This document shows, one piece after another, positions 1-7,486 of a stretch of DNA of 11,767 bases; position 1 is the first letter of the stretch, and each line of letters starts with the position of its first letter. Origin of the DNA: Rhizobium sp. Q54 (GTDB lineage Bacteria; Pseudomonadota; Alphaproteobacteria; Rhizobiales; Beijerinckiaceae). The translations under genes and the position numbers were made by a program. Location of the stretch: positions 1 through 11,767 of the forward strand of contig CAMDOY010000083.1 of the NCBI GenBank assembly GCA_945903655.1, given 5' to 3'. Under the pieces are notes generated by a model, which saw nothing but the letters and a program-made list of their open reading frames with translations, searched no databases and was not told where the DNA came from.

Positions 1-2307
1 ACTGGCCGCGCGTGGCGCCCAGGGTCTTGAGAATCACCGCGTCATAGGTGCGGGTGCGCCGTCCCGCCGCCAGCGCCCCGCCCAGCACCAGAACCGAGGC
101 CAGCAACGCCACCCCCGAGGCGCCGCGAATGGCGACCGCCAGCTGGGCCATGATTTCCGAGACCGCATCGAGGGCGTCCTTCACCCGCACGCTGGTCACG
201 GCGGGGAAGGCGTTGGAGACCTCTTTCAGCAGGGCGAGCTCGCGGGCGGGATCGCCGCCGGGCGGATAGGTGGCGGTCGCCAGCTCCGTATGGGGGGCCC
301 CAGCGAAGGTGTTGGGCGAGAAGACGAAGACGAAATTGATGCCCAGCGAGCGCCAGTTCACCTTGCGTAGATTGGCGATCTTCGCCGAGAGGTTGCGGCC
401 CAGCACGTTCAGGGTGATCTCATCGCCGAGCTTCAGGCCGAGCCCCTCAGCGGCGACCGCCTCCATGGAGACCAGCGATGGTCCCTTGTAATCGGCGGGC
501 CACCACTCCCCCGCCACCAGATCCGATCCCTCGGGCAGGGTCTGGGAATAGCTGATGCCCCGATCCCCCTCCAGCACCCAGGCCGCCTCTTCCTTCGCCT
601 TGATCTCCTCGGGCCGCAGCCCGTTCAGCCGCACCACGCGGCCCCGCATCATGGGCACCCGATCCATCTTGGCTTCGGGCGCCTTCTCGCGCAGGAAGGC
701 GTCGAAGGCCTGGGCTTCGGAGCTGCGGATGTCCATGAAGAAGAAGCTGGGGGTCTTGCCCGGCAGGCTCTGGCTGATCTGGTTGCGCACATTGCCGTCG
801 ATGAGGGTCAGCGCCACCAGCAGGGAGAGGCCCAGCCCCAGCGACATCACCACCGCCGGGGTCAGCGCGCCCGGTCTATGGATATTGGCGATGGCCAGCC
901 GCAGCTCCGCCCCGCGCGCATGGGGCGCCCGGCGCGCCAGATTCATGATGCCGAGCGCCACCACCCGCAGGGTGAGAAACAGCGCCAGGGTCGAGCCGAG
1001 ATAAAGGCCCGCGAGCCTCCGGTCGGTGGCGAACCACAGGATCGCCCCGCACAGGCCGAGGGCGGAGAGGGCGAGCATGACCATGTAGCGACGGCGCGGG
1101 AAGGCCGAATCAGGGGCGATCTGGTCGCGGAACAGGGCCGAGACCGAGATGTCATGGGCCCGCCCTAGCGGCTCCAGGGAGAAGACGAGGCCGGTCAGCA
1201 GCCCGTAGAGGGCGCCGGTCGCGAGCTCCCGGGGATAGACGGCGGCTTGCAGCGGGAAGGGGATCACCGCCCCAAAGGCCGCCTCGACGGCGAAGGGCAG
1301 GGCCGCGCCAAGGCCAAGCCCTATGGCGATCCCGACCAAGGCCACCAGCATGACTTCGAGCAGACTGGTCAGGAAGACGAATCCCCCCGTCGCGCCGACG
1401 CTCTTGAGGGTGGCGAGATCGTTGCGCTTGCGGTCCACAAATCCCCGCACCGCATTGGCGACGCCCACACCGCCCACCACGAGGGCGGTCAGGCCCACCA
1501 GGGTCAGGAACTGGGTGAAGCGCTGCAGATTTTTCTCGAACTGGGGCGAGACATTGGAGCGGGTGCGGATCTCCCAGCCCGCATCCGGCAGGGCCTTTCG
1601 GGCCTGGGCCACGGTTGCAGCCACTTTCGCCTCATCGACGGGCTGTCCCGCAGCGTCCGGGCGCAGGGTCAGGCGGTTGATCCAGCGCACAAGCGAGCCC
1701 GGCTGGATGAGCCCCGTTCCCCGCAGCGCCTCGACCGAGATGATCACGCGCGGGCCAAAGCCCACGCCGCTGGCGAGCTTGTCGGGTTCCGATTTCAGCT
1801 CGGCGCGATATTCGAAGGTCCCGTCGCCGATCAGGATGCGGTCGCCGATCTTCAGATCGAGCCGGGCCGCGAGCGCGGCCTCCGCCACAAAGCCCGGAAG
1901 GCCATTGCGGAGGGCGAGCGCCTCCTGCAGGGGCATGGGGGGCGCCACCACGGCCACGCCGATGGAGGGATAGGCGGGTGGGACAGCCTTGATCTCGACC
2001 AGAGTCGCGCTTCCCTCGGGCTTGCGGGCCATGACCCGCATGGCCGCGACGGTGGAGAGGCTTCCGCGCTCCTCCAGAAATTGCCGCTCCGTCTCGTTCA
2101 ATTCGCGATGGATGAGGGCGAAGGAGACGTCGCCGCCCAGAATCCGCCCGCTCTCGCGCGCCAAACCATCCGAGAGGCTGCGCGAGACCGAGCCCACCCC
2201 CACGATGGCCGTCACGCCCAGCGCGATGCAGGCCAGAAAAATCTGGAATCCGCCCAGGCCCCCGCGCAGATCGCGCAAGGCGAGCCTCAGGGCCAGCGCG
2301 AATCCCC

Positions 2308-2311
<4 letters not shown>
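1..2311 (-). CDS. ybbP: YbbP-like ABC transporter permease (FtsX family), C-terminus cut by window edge
   Basis: This is the membrane subunit of an ABC exporter-type complex, partner of the ATPase encoded just upstream. My reading of the minus strand gives an uninterrupted frame of 770 codons from a GTG at 2311 to the window edge. The GTG overlaps the TGA of ybbA (GTGA), indicating translational coupling. The N-terminus ALRLALRDLRGG leads into TM1 (about residues 20-42), then a large soluble MacB-PCD-like domain. FtsX-type helices lie near 267-290, 311-345 and 361-378, further helices near 408-427, 433-460 and 481-503, then a second soluble domain with NWRSLGINFVFVFSP (typical of YbbP), and a helix near 725-748 followed by YDAVILKTLGATR. 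Family members are usually about 800-850 residues, so some 70 residues with the last helices lie outside. This two-domain, roughly ten-helix layout fits YbbP better than LolC/E. The transported substrate is not certain for the family. One small oddity is FSLEPLGRA, where I would expect Trp in place of Glu. Confidence 0.93.
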
Positions 2312-3022
<711 letters not shown>

Positions 3023-3024
<2 letters not shown>

Positions 3025-3715
3025 GCTCTTCTCATTCCTTCGTCAGATCATCGCGCGGCGGACCCTGAGCCTCGCATATGGTGTGGCCCGACCCATCCTG
3101 CAAACCGCCGGGGCTCTGGTTATCATGCTCTGCCTCATCACGCCTGCGTCAGCCCAGCAAGGCCCCCTGCGAATCGTCGCCCTTGGGGACTCGCTCTCCG
3201 CAGGCTATCTCCTGCCCCAGAAAAACGCCTTCCCCACGGTTCTGGAGCGCGTGTTGCGCGAGAAGGGCCGCAAGGTGGAGGTGAGCAACGCGGGGGTCTC
3301 CGGCGACACCGCGAACGGGGGGCTGGAGCGGCTGGACTGGGCGGTGGGCGATGGGGCGGATCTCGTCATCGTCGAGCTTGGCGCCAATGACATGCTGAGG
3401 GGCGTCGACCCCCAGATTACGCGCAAGGCCCTCGCCGAGATCATCAAGCGGCTTCAGGCGAAGAAGATTCCCGTGTTGCTGGCTGGCATGGTCGCCGCCC
3501 CCGGCATGGGCCGCGACTACGAAACCAAGTTCAACGCCATCTATGGGGATCTCGCGCGTGAATTTGGCGTGGCGCTCTATCCCTTCTTCCTGGAGGGGGT
3601 GGCCGGGAACCGGAGCCTGCTCCTGCAGGACGGATTGCATCCCACCCCCGAGGGCGTCGAGACCATCGTGCGGGGCATTCTGCCCAGCGTCGAGGCCCTT
3701 TTGCCAAAGCCGTGA
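3023..3715 (+). CDS. tesA: Secreted SGNH/GDSL arylesterase, TesA-like (acyl thioesterase / lysophospholipase)
   Basis: A predicted periplasmic lipolytic hydrolase of 230 residues. Members of the family cleave acyl-CoA thioesters, lysophospholipids and aryl esters. The SGNH blocks are all visible: GDSLSAGY with nucleophile Ser57, Gly94 in GVSGDT, GANDM with Asn122, and DGLHPT with Asp203 and His206. The hydrophobic stretch at residues 29-40 followed by PASAQQ reads as a signal peptide with cleavage after Ala44. The ATG at 3023 is chosen because an upstream in-frame ATG at 2792 would lie deep inside ybbA. That choice gives an unusually long basic n-region with Arg-Arg at 12-13. The GTG at 3083 would give a more ordinary signal peptide of about 24 residues and cannot be excluded. 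It is divergent from ybbA, the arrangement known from E. coli, suggesting the hydrolase acts on what the YbbAP complex handles. Confidence 0.93.
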
Positions 3716-3727
3716 ACGCGGAGCGTG

Positions 3728-3755
3728 TTCAGCCGTTCATCCCTAGGCCTATGAT
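3728..3755 (+). promoter_or_regulatory. Candidate promoter for thpR
   Basis: TATGAT at 3750-3755 matches the sigma70 -10 consensus at five of six bases and lies about 38 bases before the thpR ATG. The hexamer 16 bases upstream, TTCAGC (3728-3733), is a poor -35. thpR may equally be read through from tesA, only 77 bases away. Confidence 0.25.
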
Positions 3756-3765
3756 GGGGCGGCTG
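3730..3765 (+). other. Nested inverted repeat between tesA and thpR
   Basis: CAGCCG (3730-3735) pairs with CGGCTG (3760-3765). Inside it CATC (3738-3741) pairs with GATG (3753-3756) around the palindrome TAGGCCTA. No run of T follows, so it is at best a weak terminator for tesA or a structured leader for thpR. The right part overlaps the TATGAT promoter candidate. Confidence 0.4.
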
Positions 3766-3792
3766 ATTCGGATGATTTGAGAAGGCGGAGCC

Positions 3793-4353
3793 ATGCCCAG
3801 ATTGTTCACCGGGATCGAGATCCCCGAGCCCCTGGGGCGCGAGCTCGCCCTGATGCGGGGCGGCCTGTCGGGCGCGCGCTGGATCGATCCGGAAAACTTC
3901 CATGTCACCCTGCGCTTCATGGGCGACATCGATCAGGGTCTGGCCCGCGAGGTCTATCTGGAGCTCTGGCGGGTGCGGCGCGGGCCTGTGCCGATCACCC
4001 TGGGCGAGCTGTCCTTCTTCGGCGGCGACAGGCCGCGCTCCCTCATCGTCAAGGTGCAGCCGAACCCTGAATTGATGGAGCTGCAGGCCGAGCAGGAGCG
4101 GATCATGCGCCGCATCGGCCTGCCGCCGGAGACCCGCAAATTCACGCCCCATGTGACCCTGGCCCGGTTGCGCGGAACCAGCTCTGTCGCGGTGGCCGAT
4201 TATCTCAGCCTGCGCGGCTTTCCCCCGCGCGGGGCATGGCTGGCCGAGCAGTTCGTGGTCTATTCGTCCCGCGATTCCGTGGGCGGCGGGCCCTATGTGG
4301 TCGAGGCCGAATATCCCCTTGGGGAGCAGGAGCCGCAAAGCGCGGCGGGCTGA
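3793..4353 (+). CDS. thpR: RNA 2',3'-cyclic phosphodiesterase (ThpR/LigT, 2H phosphoesterase)
   Basis: A soluble 2H-superfamily enzyme of 186 residues, the usual size for ThpR. It opens 2',3'-cyclic phosphate ends of RNA, and older names call it 2'-5' RNA ligase because of a weak in vitro activity. Both catalytic HxTx motifs are seen: His37-Val-Thr39 in FHVTLRFMGD and His120-Val-Thr122 in FTPHVTLARL, spaced as the two-lobed fold requires. The N-terminal RLFTGIEIP strand and the C-terminal VYSSRDSVGGGPYVVE segment are also typical. The ATG at 3793 is preceded by a purine-rich AAGGCGGAG ribosome binding site. It lies 77 bases behind tesA on the same strand and converges on the SDR gene. I see no functional tie to its neighbours. 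Confidence 0.95.
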   Translation: MPRLFTGIEIPEPLGRELALMRGGLSGARWIDPENFHVTLRFMGDIDQGLAREVYLELWRVRRGPVPITLGELSFFGGDRPRSLIVKVQPNPELMELQAEQERIMRRIGLPPETRKFTPHVTLARLRGTSSVAVADYLSLRGFPPRGAWLAEQFVVYSSRDSVGGGPYVVEAEYPLGEQEPQSAAG

Positions 4354-4378
4354 GCCGCCGCGCGCTGGCGCTTATTTT
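4340..4378. terminator. GC hairpin between convergent genes, candidate bidirectional terminator
   Basis: A perfect 9-bp stem, GCGCGGCGG (4340-4348) with CCGCCGCGC (4355-4363), encloses a 6-base loop holding the thpR stop codon. On the plus strand it is followed after seven bases by CTTATTTT, a weak T-rich tail that overlaps the SDR stop. On the minus strand only TTTG follows. Position between two convergent 3' ends supports a terminator, but the tails are poor. Confidence 0.5.
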
Positions 4379-5157
4379 GGCGCGAGGCGGACGGCGCCGT
4401 CGAGGCGAATCGATTCGCCATTGAGCATGTCGTTCTCGCAGATGACCCGCACCAGCGCCGCATATTCGTCCGGCCTTCCCAGCCGCGAGGGGAAGGGCAC
4501 GCTGGCGGCGAGCGAATTGCGGACCTCGTCGGTGAAGGCGTCGAACATGGGCGTATGGAACAGGCCCGGCTGGATCGTCATCACTCGCACGCCAAGGGAT
4601 GAGAGATCGCGCGCGATGGGCAGGGTCATCCCCAGCACCCCCGCCTTCGAAGCCGAATAGGCGGCTTGCCCGATCTGGCCATCTTCCGCAGCGACGGAAG
4701 ATGTGTTGACGATAAGCCCGCGCTGCCCGTCCGCGTCGATGGGGTCGAGCCCCGCCATGGCCGCCGCGCATTTGGAAATCATCATGAAGGTGCCGACGAG
4801 ATTGATCGCGATGGTCTTCTGGAAGGTCGCGATGTCATGGGCGATCAGCTCTCCCGTGTCGCGTTTTTTCGCGACCGTGCGCTTGCCCGGCGCAATGCCA
4901 GCGCAATTCACGAGCAAACGCTCCACCCCATGGGCCGCGCGGGCGCCCGCCAGAGCTGCGTCCACCGAGGCCTCGTTGGTGACGTCGGTGGAGAAAAAGG
5001 CCCCGCCGATCTCGGCGGCGATTTTCTCGCCCCGCTCTTTTTGCAGATCGAGGATCGCGACCTTGACGCCCTGGGCCGCGAGCATGCGCGCCGTCGCCTC
5101 GCCTAGCCCCGAAGCTGCGCCTGTGATGATGGCCGCCATGCCTGCATTCAGTTTCAT
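4372..5157 (-). CDS. SDR-family NAD-dependent 3-hydroxyacyl-CoA dehydrogenase (HSD10-like)
   Basis: A classical short-chain dehydrogenase of 261 residues. The nucleotide-binding motif TGAASGLG is at 12-19, and Asp37 at the end of the second beta strand favours NAD over NADP. The structural motif NCAG is at 84-87, and the catalytic set is Ser154, Tyr167 and Lys171 (YSASK). The variable segments GKRTVAKK and HTPMFDAF, and the C-terminal PFPSRLGRPDEYA and NGESIRLDGAVRL, resemble type-2 3-hydroxyacyl-CoA dehydrogenases (HSD17B10-like), which oxidise 3-hydroxy-2-methylacyl-CoA and related substrates in isoleucine and fatty-acid breakdown. The exact substrate is inference. The ATG at 5157 overlaps the stop of the upstream membrane-protein gene (ATGA) and has AAGGGA seven bases before it, so the two are translationally coupled. 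Confidence 0.9.
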   Translation of the reverse strand: MKLNAGMAAIITGAASGLGEATARMLAAQGVKVAILDLQKERGEKIAAEIGGAFFSTDVTNEASVDAALAGARAAHGVERLLVNCAGIAPGKRTVAKKRDTGELIAHDIATFQKTIAINLVGTFMMISKCAAAMAGLDPIDADGQRGLIVNTSSVAAEDGQIGQAAYSASKAGVLGMTLPIARDLSSLGVRVMTIQPGLFHTPMFDAFTDEVRNSLAASVPFPSRLGRPDEYAALVRVICENDMLNGESIRLDGAVRLAPK

Positions 5158-5672
5158 ACAGCTTTCCCTTCCAGTTCAGGCGTGGCCTCGCCTGCGTTGC
5201 GTCCGGCGATCAGCCAATAAGTCGTTCCTGCGATCATGCCCACGATGAAGAAGAGCAGTATGAACCGGAGCTCCAGCATCATGACGTCGGGTTCCTGCGC
5301 CCCGGCGTTCTGCTCCCCTTCCGCCCATGGGTGCAGGTCAAAGGGCGTGGCCGCAGCGATCATCCCTGAGCAACAAGCATACCAGATCCAGCTGCGCAAC
5401 CGCCGCAATTCGCCGATCAGCGCGGCCAGAGCCACTGGCGCGATGCAAATCGTCAGCGTTGAGGCGCGCATCAATTCCGCCAAGAGCACGTCGGCGTTTG
5501 CCGGGCCTTGCGGCGCTCCGAAGACGGTCAGCAGCTTGCCCATGACGACCCATATCATCGCCTCGCGCGCCAGCGGGTCGAAGAAGGCCAGAACGGGTAT
5601 GGACACTGCGGCCACAGCCGCCGCGCACAGGAGGCCCGCGAAAATAATAAGAAAGCGACTTATGGCGTCCAC
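5154..5672 (-). CDS. Small multi-pass membrane protein of unknown function
   Basis: I do not recognise a named family. The frame is open further upstream into the HNH gene, but the GTG at 5672 is preceded at six bases by AGGAG (5683-5679), so I place the start there, giving 172 residues. Hydrophobic segments lie at about 7-31, 36-52, 72-87, 96-111 and 132-156, suggesting four or five membrane helices. A loop with HPWAEGEQNAGAQEPD lies before the last one, and YWLIAGRNAG with a short polar tail ends the protein. No catalytic motif, metal site or signal cleavage site is evident. Its stop overlaps the start of the SDR gene and it lies 70 bases behind the HNH gene on the same strand, so it is the middle gene of a likely three-gene unit. 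It could be an integral membrane accessory protein; its role cannot be read from the sequence. Confidence 0.75.
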   Translation of the reverse strand: MDAISRFLIIFAGLLCAAAVAAVSIPVLAFFDPLAREAMIWVVMGKLLTVFGAPQGPANADVLLAELMRASTLTICIAPVALAALIGELRRLRSWIWYACCSGMIAAATPFDLHPWAEGEQNAGAQEPDVMMLELRFILLFFIVGMIAGTTYWLIAGRNAGEATPELEGKAV

Positions 5673-5742
5673 TCTTGGCTCCTGCGCCCGCCTGAACGCT
5701 AATGATGGCGCGAAGCTGCGCAACGTATCCCTTCGCCCGGGG

Positions 5743-6312
5743 TCAGGGCTCCAGCGGCGAATCCCAATAAAGATAATCGAACCAACTCTCGTGCAGATAA
5801 TTTGGTGGAAACAGCCGTCCGTTCTGGTGGAGGTCGCTGACCGTGGGCGCGAAGGGATGATGCGCCGGAAACATGCCGGCCTCCGCAGGCATCTTGTCGG
5901 CCTTGCGCAGATTGCAGGGGGAGCAGGCCGCGACCACATTCTCCCAGGTGGTGGAGCCGCCCTTTGACCGGGGGACCACATGATCGAAGGTCAGCTCCTC
6001 CCGCGAGCCGCAATATTGGCAGGAGAACCGGTCCCGCAGGAAGACGTTGAAGCGCGTGAAGGCGGGATGGCGCGAGGGTTTGACATAGGTCTTCAGCGAG
6101 ACGACCGAGGGCAGGCGCATCTCGAAGGTCGGGCTGCGGACGCATTTGTCATATTCGGAGACGATGTTCACCCGGTCGAGGAAGACCGCCTTGATCGAAT
6201 CCTGCCAGGACCATAGGGACAGAGGATAGTAGCTCAGCGGCCGGAAGTCGGCGTTGAGGACAAGGGCCGGACAAGCCTCCGGCGGCACCATGGGCTGGAA
6301 GTGAACCGTCAA
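5743..6312 (-). CDS. HNH endonuclease family protein
   Basis: A 189-residue protein with a C-terminal HNH nuclease module. Two zinc-binding CxxC pairs are at Cys98/Cys101 (CQYCG) and Cys130/Cys133 (CSPC). Between them lie Asp110-His111 (TFDHVVP) and Asn125 (TTWENVV), with the final Asn134. All of these are expected of an active fold. The N-terminal half, ALVLNADFRPLSYYPLSLW and the stretch before FTRFNVFLRDRF, is characteristic of a conserved stand-alone HNH family widespread in Proteobacteria, whose cellular substrate is not known to me. The frame is open to a GTG at 6360. I choose the TTG at 6312 because GAGAGG lies eight bases before it and the predicted promoter would put transcription start near 6360. 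An ATG at 6291 is a third option. There is no neighbouring methylase or phage gene, so a restriction role is not supported. Confidence 0.88.
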   Translation of the reverse strand: MTVHFQPMVPPEACPALVLNADFRPLSYYPLSLWSWQDSIKAVFLDRVNIVSEYDKCVRSPTFEMRLPSVVSLKTYVKPSRHPAFTRFNVFLRDRFSCQYCGSREELTFDHVVPRSKGGSTTWENVVAACSPCNLRKADKMPAEAGMFPAHHPFAPTVSDLHQNGRLFPPNYLHESWFDYLYWDSPLEP

Positions 6313-6360
6313 TCTGGACGCCTCTCGCCGCTGCGCCCCGGAGCAAACCGGGGTTCGCAC

Positions 6361-6394
6361 CTATAATGTATAGGGCTGACGACAGGATTGTGAA
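6361..6394 (-). promoter_or_regulatory. Candidate sigma70-type promoter with palindrome upstream of the HNH gene
   Basis: Read leftward, TTCACA (6394-6389, five of six to TTGACA) is followed after 16 bases by TATACA (6372-6367, four of six to TATAAT), putting transcription start near 6360. The -10 lies within a perfect 13-base palindrome, CTATAATGTATAG (6361-6373), which could be a repressor operator. The same palindrome reads TATAAT on the plus strand, but no plus-strand gene or good -35 goes with it. Confidence 0.45.
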
Positions 6395-6437
6395 GCCGGT
6401 TTCTGCGGCCAAGCCGTCGCAGGGGCGAGGGTCATGG

Positions 6438-6480
6438 CGAGATGGCGCCGGGACCGCCCGGCCAAGCGGCGGGGATCTCG
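6438..6480. other. Nested GC-rich hairpin in the gap between hydroxybutyryl-CoA dehydrogenase and HNH genes
   Basis: An outer arm CGAGAT (6438-6443) pairs with ATCTCG (6475-6480). Inside, GCCGGG (6447-6452) pairs perfectly with CCCGGC (6457-6462) around a four-base loop. No T-run follows on either strand. The gap 6313-6529 otherwise holds the HNH promoter and an A/T inverted repeat. I see no tRNA-like or protein-coding signal in it. Confidence 0.4.
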
Positions 6481-6521
6481 GTGAAAAGACAACAAAAAAC
6501 AGAGATTTATCGGATTTTTTG
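6481..6521 (-). terminator. A/T inverted repeat with T-rich tail behind the hydroxybutyryl-CoA dehydrogenase gene
   Basis: Downstream of the stop at 6530, reading leftward, CAAAAAA (6521-6515) is matched by TTTTTTG (6499-6493) across a 15-base loop. In RNA, G-U pairs extend the stem by three more positions. The T-rich stretch TTGTCTTTTC follows. It is an unusual, AT-stemmed candidate terminator for the etfBA-hbd transcript in otherwise GC-rich DNA. Confidence 0.3.
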
Positions 6522-6529
6522 CCGGTCGA

Positions 6530-7411
6530 TCACCGGGTCGGGATCGGCGCGCCGCTGCGGTAGTCATAGAAGCCCCGGCGCGTCTTGCGGCCCAGCCAGC
6601 CCGCCTCGACATATTTCACCAGCAGGGGGCAGGGGCGATATTTCGAATCCGCCAGGCCCTCATGCAGCGCCTGCATGATCGAGAGGCAGGTATCAAGGCC
6701 AATGAAATCAGCAAGTTGCAGCGGACCCATCGGGTGATTCGCTCCCAGCCGCATGGCGGTGTCGATGGCCTCGACCGAGCCAACGCCCTCATAAAGCGTA
6801 TAGATCGCCTCATTGATCATGGGCAGGAGGATGCGGTTGACGATGAAGGCGGGGAAGTCTTCGGAGACCGTGGTGGTCTTGCCCAGCCGGGCCACGAAGG
6901 CCTTGGCGGTTTCGAAGGTCCCGTCCTCGGTGGCGATGCCGCGAATCAGCTCCACCAGTTGCATGCGCGGCACCGGATTCATGAAGTGAATGCCGATGAA
7001 GAGCTCCGGCCGGTCGGTGACCGAGGCCAGCCGCGTGATGGAGATGGAGGAGGTGTTGGTGGCGATGAGGGCGCCCGGTTTCAGATAGGGCGAAAGGCGC
7101 GTGAAGATCTTGCGCTTCACTTCCTCGTTTTCCGAGGCCGCCTCCATGACGAGGTCGCAGTCCACCAGATCCTCGAAGCTCGTGGTGGTGGCGATGCGGC
7201 CCATGGCGGCCTTGCGGTCGGCGTCGCTGAGCAGGCCCTTGGCGACGTCGCGCGCCATGGCGCCGTCCACGGTGGCGAGGCCCGCGTGGAGCCGGTCCTG
7301 GGAGACGTCATTGATCAGAACGTCGAGCCCAGCCAAAGCGCAGACCTGGGCGATGCCATTGCCCATCTGTCCCGCGCCGATCACTCCGACCTTCTGAATT
7401 TCGATCGCCAT
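6530..7411 (-). CDS. hbdA: 3-hydroxybutyryl-CoA dehydrogenase
   Basis: A soluble dehydrogenase of 293 residues that interconverts (S)-3-hydroxybutyryl-CoA and acetoacetyl-CoA with NAD(P). It acts in C4-CoA metabolism (beta-oxidation, butyrate/PHB-linked routes). The Rossmann motif VGVIGAGQMGNGIA is near the N-terminus (Gly12-Gly17). The catalytic set is Ser121 (NTSS), His142 (HFMNP), Glu154 (LVEL) and Asn192 (VNRIL), with the standard spacing. The C-terminal domain has HPMGPLQLADFIGLD and the terminal GRKTRRGFYDY. The frame extends to an ATG at 7450, but the ATG at 7411 matches the family N-terminus, has AGGA just before it and gives normal length. It lies 75 bases behind etfA on the same strand, with a hairpin in the gap, and is likely co-transcribed with etfBA. 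The common synonyms hbd or paaH fit equally well. Confidence 0.95.
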   Translation of the reverse strand: MAIEIQKVGVIGAGQMGNGIAQVCALAGLDVLINDVSQDRLHAGLATVDGAMARDVAKGLLSDADRKAAMGRIATTTSFEDLVDCDLVMEAASENEEVKRKIFTRLSPYLKPGALIATNTSSISITRLASVTDRPELFIGIHFMNPVPRMQLVELIRGIATEDGTFETAKAFVARLGKTTTVSEDFPAFIVNRILLPMINEAIYTLYEGVGSVEAIDTAMRLGANHPMGPLQLADFIGLDTCLSIMQALHEGLADSKYRPCPLLVKYVEAGWLGRKTRRGFYDYRSGAPIPTR

Positions 7412-7450
7412 TCGTCCTACTCGCCCTGTGACCGACCAATCATAAGCCAT

Positions 7451-7475
7451 GATCAGCCAGCGTCCAGCGCTGATC
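7451..7475 (-). other. Intercistronic hairpin between etfA and hbdA
   Basis: GATCAGC (7451-7457) and GCTGATC (7469-7475) form a perfect 7-bp stem around an 11-base loop. An alternative CAGCG/CGCTG stem lies inside. It begins 12 bases after the etfA stop and has no T-tail, so it is more likely an mRNA stability or processing element than a terminator. Confidence 0.4.
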
Positions 7476-7486
7476 TGCGCAAACGG

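Noticed and set aside
3577..4338. A 253-codon minus-strand frame
   Set aside because: Antisense to tesA and thpR, both of which have intact catalytic motifs. No recognisable domain.
5743..6360. HNH gene as part of a restriction or phage defence island
   Set aside because: No methyltransferase, helicase, integrase, toxin or base-composition break nearby. The surroundings are metabolic housekeeping genes.
6522..6536. CCGGT/ACCGG stem at the hbdA stop as terminator
   Set aside because: Only 5 bp, and in the direction of transcription it is followed by an A-run, not a T-run.
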